Positions 56,672 to 64,000 of a DNA stretch of 64,000 nucleotides are shown here, in pieces. The DNA is from Scilla litardierei. Taxonomy: Eukaryota > Streptophyta > Magnoliopsida > Asparagales > Asparagaceae. The translations under genes were made by a program, and so were the position numbers. Location of the stretch: the NCBI GenBank assembly GCA_030789695.1, contig CM061132.1, positions 31,334,418-31,398,417 of the forward strand, read 5' to 3'. The notes under the pieces are model-generated. The model ran no database searches. It saw nothing but the letters and a program-made list of their open reading frames with translations, and had not been told where the DNA came from. The stretch's first letter is position 1; every line of letters begins with the position of its first letter.

Positions 56672-57313
56672 ACCGGCATGGCCTAATCTTCGATGCCAAA
56701 GCTAACTAGTCTCATGTGATGCAACTAAACATTTTAGATTATTTGAATCACTAAGTTTGATAGTATAGATGTTATTATAAGATGTACCCTTGAACAGAAT
56801 ATCATCACCTTTTAAAATATATACTTTGTCATTTTCGAAATTAACCTTAAGGCCTATAGAGCATAGCTGACTCACACTTAACAAGTTATGTGCTAAACCA
56901 TCAACAAGATTAACATTTTCAATGACCACAAGAGGATGCTTACCAATGTTACCTTTACCCAAGATTTTGCACTTCTTTCCATCTCCAAGAATAACCGTCC
57001 CTCCATCTTTCCTTGATAGCGTCGTGAAGAGGGATTCGTTCCTCGTCATGTGATTCGAGCAACCGCTATCAAGGTACCAAATGCTGTCATTTTCCACTTG
57101 AAGATGCACCTGCAAAAGAAGATGCACCCTTTGGTAACCAAATTTTGGATCCACAATTGTTAGTACGATGCTTTGGAACCCATATGAAATATGCAGGATA
57201 ATATCTGGCCAAGCAATCATACATAACATGCCCATTTTTGTTGCAATAAAAACATGTAACATTGAAATGCTTATTAGTAGATGACATATGATTTTTGTGC
57301 ATGCAATGTTCAA
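56672..57313 (-). pseudogene. Sirevirus protease and start of integrase region
   Basis: Contains the Sirevirus-type protease motif WYLDSGCSNHMTRNESLF and the downstream VILGDGKKCKILGKG, ending in a TAG at about 56699-56701. The same frame continues after the TAG with [17 protein letters not shown], the integrase zinc-binding histidines. The TAG probably replaces a tryptophan codon. Out of frame with gag upstream (break near 57090-57110). Confidence 0.87.
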
Positions 57314-57799
57314 AGCTCATGTCTCTTGCAAAATTCTTTTCAATGATCTTCCTAGTTTTTTTCTTAGGTTGTTTTTTCTGAAAGCCAAGACCATGTTTAC
57401 TAGATTGTTCATTAAGCCCATTTATCATCTTATTAAAGCTTTCTTGGCTATTTGTGAATTTCTTTAATGTCAAGCTAAGATTTTGATTTTCATTCTCAAG
57501 TTCACTAATCTTAGTCTCATATCTTTTTTCTTTTTCACTAGTTTCAGAATCGATGGCTATGTGTTTTCCTTTTATTAAATTAGATTTTTCTTTTTCAAGC
57601 TCTTCCAATTTTTCTTCATAGCTAGCCACTTTTAGGTTCAATAATTTTATTTCAGAATCTTTAGAACTAAGAATACTAATTTTCTCTTTTAATTCTTTAG
57701 CGAGATTAACATGGTCAAACTCTAACGTAGCCAATTTTTTATTAGTATTTTCTAGCTCTAAGGTTTTTGTTTCTAGTTGGGTTTCATCAAAATTATATA
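57087..57799 (-). pseudogene. Sirevirus gag C-terminal coiled coil and second zinc knuckle
   Basis: A Glu/Lys/Leu-rich coiled coil (KELKEKISILSSKDSEIK, EEKLEELEKEKSNLI) followed by the zinc knuckle CFYCNKNGHVMYDC near 57220-57262 and the stretch KIWLPKGASSFAGASS. The frame joins the upstream gag only after a frameshift at a GA run near 57838-57850. Coiled coils with a second knuckle are typical of Sirevirus gag. Confidence 0.82.
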
Positions 57800-58714
57800 T
57801 TATTTCCTTTTGTTCTTTCCACTTAACAAATAGCTCATCTCTCTCTCTCTTGTCATGCTCCCTAGTTCATCTTTTAATGAATCACGAACTTTTTTTAGTT
57901 TAAGGAATTTAGGACCCATTTCTTGAAGGAGTTCTACAAGAAATTCATAAGCTTCCTCCATGCTAGAAAACATATCATCACTAATATTCATTTCATCATC
58001 AAAGCTTTGAACAAGAGAGCTAATTTTTACCTTTTCGTTTCCAGCCATAAAGCAAGTTCCAGTGTTGTCGTTCCAGTCATCATCTGAGGAGAGCTCTTCT
58101 GCGTCACTTTCTCCCCACGTAGCCACCATTCCTCGCTTTGATGTTCTCTTTTCTCCATCACCAGTCTTTTCCTTTCCTTTTCCTTTCAGAAGTGGACATT
58201 CTGCTTTCATGTGCCCTCTCTTGTTGCATCTGAAACACTGAGGTGCAGAACTTTCTCCATCATTTTCTTCATTTTTCTTGGTTCCCCAAATGCTTCCCGT
58301 CCTTCTTTTGTTGTTTTTCATGAATTTCACAAATTTCCTTGTAACAAGAGCCATGCTTTCATCATCTGATTCATTCATCTCCTCCTTGAGCATTTTGGAG
58401 ATTTGAAAAGCCAAGTTCTTTTCCTTTGTTTCCTCCTTCTTAGGTTTCTCTTCCATCTTTGGTGTGCTGTCATTGGCCATCTTCAATTGAACCTCATAAG
58501 CCATTAATTTTCCCATTAACTTCTCGAAACTGATATCTGTCAAATCATGTGCTTCTTCGATCGCCGTCCTCTTTTGAATCCAATCGCCAGATAAGGAGTA
58601 TAAAATCTTTCCGACCAGATCTTCCTCTGGGATGTCCTTCCCTAAGGATTTCAGTGGATTGACGATATCTGCAAAACGAGAAAACATAGCATCAATAGAC
58701 TCATTAGGCATCAT
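57800..58714 (-). pseudogene. Sirevirus gag, central part with first zinc knuckle
   Basis: Reads MFSRFADIVNPLKSLGKDI, ILYSLSGDWIQKRTAIEEA, LMAYEVQLKMAND, then a charged stretch, the knuckle CFRCNKRGHMKAEC, and an acidic SDAEELSSDDDW region. The frame is contiguous with the N-terminal gag (58733-59125) apart from one TAG, and ends early because of a frameshift in a short GA repeat. Confidence 0.88.
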
Positions 58715-59125
58715 AGCAAAATTTTCATATTTCTATAATAACATTCTAATACGAGTTTTCTTAACTTCACTAGTTCCCTCATGAGTAACTTCAAGTCTCG
58801 TCCAAATATCCTTAGCAGTAGAACAGGAACTAATGCGGTTAAATTCAGTTTTACTAAGACCACAATACAAGATGCTCATGGCCTTAAAATTTAGATTTTC
58901 TAATCGATCATTTTCTTTTTGCTGCTCAGGAGTGGGTTTATCAAACAGTGAAAATCCTTCACTGATTATTTTCCATAATGCCATATCGATACCTTTGATG
59001 TGTATGGACATACGCTGTTTCCAATAACTATAGTCTGTACCATCAAATAGAGGAGATCTGAGATACGACTGACCTTCTCTTTGACTGTGCGTGTCATATG
59101 AGTATGTGTGCGGAATTTGTGCCAT
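58715..59125 (-). pseudogene. Sirevirus gag N-terminus, one nonsense codon
   Basis: Starts at ATG 59125 (MAQIPHTYSYDTHSQREGQS), shortly after the primer site. Contains LFDGTDYSYWKQRMSIHIKG and FNRISSCSTAKDIWTRLEVT, the standard gag opening. After KKTRIRMLL comes a TAG (about 58730-58732), then KYENFAM in the same frame; the codon is probably TAT/TAC mutated to TAG. Confidence 0.88.
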
Positions 59126-59167
59126 AAGATCGAAATTCCACTAGACTTTGAGTCTAAAAGGAATCCC

Positions 59168-59179
59168 GCTCTGATACCA
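59168..59179 (-). other. Primer binding site of the Sirevirus
   Basis: The minus strand reads TGGTATCAGAGC, two bases inside the right-hand (5') LTR. Confidence 0.92.
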
Positions 59180-59181
59180 AT

Positions 59182-60961
59182 TGAAAAACACCCTAGAGGG
59201 GGGTGAATAGGGTGTGTGGCACAAATTTAAAAATAATCACAAACACACAGATAATCAGACACAGATATTTTTTAACGGAGTGGCTCCCTGCCAAAACTCC
59301 GAACCCAAGACCTATGAGGATTTCACTTAATAAAACCGATCACACTTTCGGGTAGTGATCTCACCGTACACAAATATAGTTCAAGAGTTAAAGCGCAGAG
59401 ATAGCTTCAGAGTAAAGCTATTCTTAATACAATCTCACAACTAAAACAGATTCAAATAGCTTTAATACTACAGTGAAAAATCAGAGAGATATCACCGTGA
59501 TGAATTTTGTGAGATCGTGATCGCGTGGGCGCGAACGGTTCGCTGATCCGATGTCTGGATTGGAAGATATAGTCTTCGGAAGATGCTTGCGCGAATCTGA
59601 ATTCTGCAGTGACTGATCTGTAGAAAAACGCCCGAACTATATATAATTCTGAGAACTGAGAAAAGGAGTCTATCACCGTTGCGAATGGCATGAAGATGTG
59701 GTCGCGTGAGCGCAAACGGCTCGTCGATCCGACGTCTGGATTAGGAGATATGAGCGTACGAAGTCGGATGCGCGAATCTGAATTCTGCAGTGATGAGTCT
59801 GTAGAAAAACGCCCGGACGGTGTATGATCCTGAGAACTGAGCAAAGAAGACTATCACCGTTGCGAATGGCATGAAGATGTGGACGCGTGGACGCAAACGG
59901 CTCGTCGATCCGACGTCTGGATAAGGAGATATGAGCGTACGAAGTCGGATGCGCGAATCTGAATTCTGCACTTGAAATCTGCCCTTGCACAATCCGAATT
60001 TTGGAGAATGAGATCTGCGGCAACCCGTCGCTGGAGGAGGTCGCCTACGGCCACAAGTCGCTGAAGGATGTTGCTTCCGATCACAAGCCTCTGCTGCGCG
60101 TTTCTCTTCTGTTCTTTTTCAAATCAAGTTTGCCAAAAAAAATTGACAGTTTAAATGTTTCGCAAACTGCAGCGTTTGACAGAAGGCCCTCAAACGAAAA
60201 AAATGATCTCAAAATGTGGCTACTGAAAACAAAAAAGAATGTTTTGACAGAGGATCCCACCAAAAAGAATTAGGAGGATGCAATGAATTGCGTGCGTGCG
60301 TTCATTTTTGACAGAACCCTTAAACATGAATGATGATCAAAAAATATTTCAGCCCACCAAGGAAAAAGGAGAGTACTCTCTGTTATTAATAGCCTCAAAG
60401 CATTTTCTTTGTGTGTCCCCCTTTATTTAAAAAATGTGTGGCTTGATAAATAGACGTGATCAGAAAAAACAAACAAATTCAAAGAAGATCAACAAAACAT
60501 GTGGCAGTTTATTCAAGAGTTTTCAAAAAACTTTGTGCGGTCCAACTCTTTGCGCAAAATTTACGGGAGTAGCACCGAGAACAATTCTTTTGTATACATG
60601 CGTTATCTGTGAAGCGACGCACAAAAGAATTCAATTAAGAATTGAGATGGTGCGTTAATTAGATGAGATCCAAAAACAAACAAACACATTCAAAACGAAT
60701 TGGGTAGTTTGATGAAGGGATGAGATCAAAATAAACAAACTCGGTAAGAGTTCGGCAGTTTGAGGATTTTTTGTTTGTTCAAAGTATTTGTTGTATTCCA
60801 AAATATTTGTTGCTCCTCTCCTCTCTCCTCTCTAGCGTGAAATATTTATTTTGCATTTTGCTCCTGAAATCACTTAATGAAAGATGTTAGCCATACATGA
60901 CTTGTTTGTCGGCATCAAAATTATATCGTACGACCTAGTTAGTAGACTAACTAGGTCTACA
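59182..60961 (-). repeat. 5' LTR of the Sirevirus (1780 bp)
   Basis: Matches the left LTR with a constant offset of 16598 after the G-run, including the 181-bp tandem repeat at 59491-59973. I saw only the 6-G versus 7-G difference. Confidence 0.95.
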
Positions 60962-61567
60962 CTCGACACTTCATAATATCACCTCACGCCTGAAGTTGTG
61001 TGGTGAAGAAGTCTCAAAGACCCGCATGTTGGAGAAGACATTCACCTCGTTTCATGATAAAGATGCAATCCTCATGCAACAGTATCGTGAACGCAACTTC
61101 ACGAAATTCTCTGACTTGCTCTCTTGCCTTCTACGGGCGGAGCAAAATAGAGATTTATTACTAGCCACACATAATCTGCGCCCTGCAGCTGCTGCTCATC
61201 TCCCTGAAGCCATACTATTACTCCCGAGAAGTGGAAAAACAAGAAGAAGGCAAAAAAGAACAGGGGGAAAGATGCGATGAAACCGGCAATAGCGCCTCCC
61301 CAGAACAACAACTACAAAGGGAAGAAAAACTTCACATGGAAGCATAAGAACACTAGTCCAGTGTCAATTCCAAAGAAGAACTGGGAGGACAAATGCCACC
61401 GATGTGGCATGACTGGACAATGGTCCAGGAACTGTCGCATACCTCGCCACCTCCATGATCTATATCAGGCGAACCAGAAGCCTCCGCCTGAAACAAACTT
61501 GGCTGCTGTTCAGCCACCAACGAAGTTCACTACAAAAGACTTCGAGAATGACGACCTGCTCGATTGA
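60962..61567 (+). pseudogene. H1 copia gag, C-terminal part with altered zinc knuckle
   Basis: Continuation of the gag cut at 42582. After the target duplication it reads LHNITSRLKLC, KTRMLEKTFTSFHDKDAILM and QQYRERNFTKFSDLLSCLLR. A frameshift near 61240-61280 moves it to the frame with NNNYKGKKNFTWKHKN and the zinc knuckle CHRCGMTGQWSRNC, where the expected His is Gln. It ends NDDLLD then TGA at 61565-61567. Joined to 42156-42582, this makes a complete gag of normal order. Confidence 0.82.
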
Positions 61568-61881
61568 GTCCTATCTTTATATCTATGCATTTAAAATTAC
61601 ATGTAGCTTCATCTTTAGTTTGCTTTTGTACAAACTTTTATTTGAATGTAATTTTACATTTACTTAAATAAAATTTCGTTTTGCTTATATAGATGAAGTA
61701 TGAGTGCCTAGTAGACAGTGCCTCGACGCACACAATCCTTCGCGAACATTGCTATTTTAATAGCATACATAAATATGACGGTCCTGTTATTGTAATGGCC
61801 CAGAGTGCCATCTACGATAGAGTATATAATACTGTGCGACATATTTCCTATATAGTGCATAAGTGGCTGCATTTGGTATAA
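61568..61881 (+). pseudogene. H1 copia protease fragment
   Basis: From 61693 a short frame reads MKYECLVDSASTHTILREHC, then YFNSIHKYDGPVIVMAQSA, ending at 61881. DSAST-HTIL is the retropepsin active-site region in the form used by this copia family. It is separated from gag by about 125 bp of T-rich DNA ending TTGCTTATATAG before the ATG, which looks like a splice acceptor, so gag and pol may have been joined by splicing (inference). The rest of pol is absent. Confidence 0.65.
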
Positions 61882-64000
61882 TGTACTGAGCAACCATGAT
61901 GTGTGTATAATATTGAAGTGGATAACTATGAAATGGGTGTCTATGAGTGACATGGATGCATATGGTATACTTAATATAATGATTATACTTAGATCGAGAT
62001 ATGTGTAGTAAGACGTGCAAATGTGTGTGTGTAAAGTGACATTGTTTGTACACATAGTACTATGGTGTGTGTATAGTAATTTTGTGTGTTCATAAAGTAA
62101 TTGGGTGTACATGAAGTCATATGAGTGTGGATATTGATTGATAATGATACGATAATGTTCTCTAATGGTGTGATGTAAATTAGAGAGAGGGTTAAGTGGA
62201 TAGTGTAGGGTGTGAGAATGGTTGTAGAGTACAAGTGTAGTGTACATAGTAGGTGTGTGTGTGTGTGTGTAGTAAGAAGTAAGTTGTGCCTAGCTAGTAT
62301 GGATGTGGAGGAGGAGGGAGAAGAATAAGATTTTCAAGCATGGCCCTCAAGTTTGCATTTATGCCCAAGATTGGGTACATTTCTAAATTAGGCTAAAAAT
62401 GAGGGTTTTTGTGCAAAAATGTCATGAAGACTTTGATCCTAATGTTCTTGGTGGGCTTCATGAATTGGGTAATGGGCTTATGAAATGAGTGTGGGCTTAT
62501 GAAGTGGACCTAAGAGATAAAGAAAGGAAAAGAGGGAAAGTGACAAAATGGAGGAGGCTAAATGAGACAAATGAAGGGCAAAAGGGTCATTTACTAATCC
62601 ATGAAGCTTCTACACATTAGACACCTCATTAGACACCTCACCATCTCTCTCCCCCCTCATTATTTCAGCCATATGCCGAAATTTCTAGATTTCTTCAAGA
62701 AAAATCAAAGGAAAAAAAAGAAGAAAGAAGAGAGAAAGGAGAGAGGAAGAGGAGGAGGAGGAACGAGAAGGAAGGAGGAGAAAGAGAGGAGGAGCTCTCT
62801 TATCTTGAAATGAGGTAGGAATCCAATTTTTCCTAGTGTGCTATGTGGCTGTCATTTGTAGAATTAGTTCATGTTTAATCTTGGGCTTAATACATGATTA
62901 ATTTTCATGGATCACTTGTGTTCTTGATGCTGAAAGTTTTATCCTGAAAAGCTGAAACTTTGACTAAGTGCTGGGCTTAATTGGAAATTAGGAATGCTTT
63001 GAAAATTTTATATGTTATGTATCACGTAGGTATGAACAACTTTCATGTTCACAATTTTTTCCAAATCAAACTGGAAGTTAGGTTAAAAATTCACTTTTTA
63101 CAGCATGTCTGAATTTCTTGCAGACTGGGCACAATTTAGAAAACCGTAGTTATTACCTGCACACTTATTGGAATTTGCTGTTCTTTGACTTGTTGGAAAG
63201 TTAACAAGTTTTTCTCCAACTTCATCAGAGTGCTTAATTTTCGTAATTCTGACTGCAATAGGCCCAAAATCAGCAATAAAGACAGACTCTGAAATCTGTC
63301 TGGAAAACAGATTTGGCAGACTTCACCAAATAATTCACTATAAATCATTTACTCAATATATTTTCCTGAAATTTTATCTGTGAACCCATAACTATCATAC
63401 CTATAACCTTCATTTACATTGCATTATTATGTTCCATACAAAAATATGGAGTAAAATGCTATTCTACCTGACTGTTGTGCAAATTTCCATCAAGCTGAAT
63501 GTCAAGAGATGCTAAAACTATGACTTCATGCTAAATTTTATTCTATTATGCATGTGCATTAGTGTTACTTAAGTAGGAATCCATCTCTTTATAGTGTGTT
63601 ACTCAATTTCAACCCTACAAGCAAAATTCATTACCTTTCTTATGAATATGCAATTTTCAGACCATGAATTAATCACAATGTTATAAAGTTGTCACCTTTC
63701 TATGTTATTTGTGGAATTCATGCTATGCCATGCCTTGTTAAAAGAATGCTTCTTTATATTGCTTTCTAGTTGTGTGTTGCTATTAGTTGTATGTTACTAA
63801 AGAGGCTAACTTTAATTATGAAGATGCATTCCTTTTCATGCTATGTAATTAAACATCCCACTATTAAATTGTCATCTTGCTATTAGTCTTATGTTGTTCT
63901 CAATTGAATTATTGCTTATGTTATTATTCCCACCATGTGTATATGGAAATGCTTACATGAAGTCAAGTACGAAAAGAGAGTAATGTTTTGCATAAATTGG
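61882..64000. other. Non-coding; possible start of another LTR element
   Basis: 61900-62280 is GT-rich with a (TG)n run near 62252-62270. From about 62290 onward the sequence has LTR-like character (repeated TGGGCTTATGAA-type words, a purine-rich GGAAGAGGAGGAGGAGG tract near 62745), but no ends, primer site or frame are visible before the window closes. Confidence 0.35.

Larger units (their letters stand above)
42583..60961 (-). mobile_element. Sirevirus (SIRE/Maximus-type copia) with a nested insertion
   Basis: A minus-strand element. LTRs 42583-44363 and 59182-60961 (about 1.78 kb, TG...CA) appear identical except for one G in a homopolymer. Target duplication CTCGG (42578-42582) and CTCGA (60962-60966). 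The primer site (complement of 59168-59179) is initiator Met-tRNA type. Long gag with coiled coil and two zinc knuckles, copia pol order, and at least five CTCCCCC blocks (multiple polypurine tracts in sense) upstream of the 3' LTR, a described Sirevirus trait. It is interrupted by element E at 44364-52808. Removing E leaves about 9.9 kb, normal for the group. The coding region has several stops and frameshifts despite the young LTRs. Confidence 0.93.

Noticed and set aside
61708..62247. Minus-strand 179-codon His/Tyr/Thr-rich frame
   Set aside because: Low-complexity GT/CA-rich DNA overlapping the H1 protease fragment; no recognisable family.

Overview
The window is nuclear DNA of a flowering plant with a large, repeat-rich genome. 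The evidence is nested plant-type Ty1/copia and Ty3/gypsy LTR retrotransposons, a hAT-type non-autonomous DNA transposon, a eukaryotic tRNA gene with internal promoter boxes and a T-tract terminator, and GT-AG exons of a conserved eukaryotic gene. I cannot assign the species. There are no operons, ribosome binding sites or CRISPR arrays. The only intact long reading frame is a retrotransposon polyprotein.

Layout. 1-3.7 kb: decayed Ty3/gypsy gag pieces in both orientations and an LTR-like remnant (copy A). 3.7-8.1 kb: no recognisable gene. 8.1-9.0 kb: a tandem duplication whose first copy holds a 647-bp hAT-type element. 9.2-16.3 kb: a second gypsy LTR-like remnant (copy B), split by a complete but decayed copia element (9381-15717). 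16.3-20.5 kb: AT-rich non-coding DNA with two twin foldbacks.

20.5-39.7 kb is best read as a decayed, minus-strand TCF25/NULP1 gene swollen by transposons. Exon 2 is at 22243-22777 and carries two nonsense codons and a frameshift. A probable exon 1 piece is at 39504-39653. The roughly 16.7-kb intron between them holds a chromodomain gypsy element (23893-31285, itself carrying a 1416-bp solo LTR) and a young, complete copia element (33709-38998) with unusual TATTG...CAATA LTR ends. The next intron holds a 1.57-kb non-autonomous LTR element (20547-22117) that looks like a deletion derivative of a relative of the gypsy element. A tRNA-Thr(UGU) gene lies just beyond exon 1, at 39730-39801.

40-62 kb is a four-level nest. 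The gag of an old copia element (H1) is split by a Sirevirus (42583-60961). The Sirevirus is split exactly at its polypurine tract/LTR junction by an 8.4-kb non-autonomous copia element (E, 44364-52808). E in turn contains a Sirevirus-like solo LTR (about 45783-47000). The Sirevirus and E both have almost identical LTR pairs but badly broken coding regions, which suggests that already defective copies were mobilised in trans.

I found no clearly new biological system. The best candidates for something undescribed are: element E, whose leader carries degenerate repeats with two small hairpins, one showing compensatory base changes; the GC-rich palindromic minisatellites in several unrelated elements; the hairpin repeats downstream of the decayed copia pol; and the LTR-age versus ORF-decay conflict in the Sirevirus and E. 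All family assignments come from motifs read by eye, without database searches.
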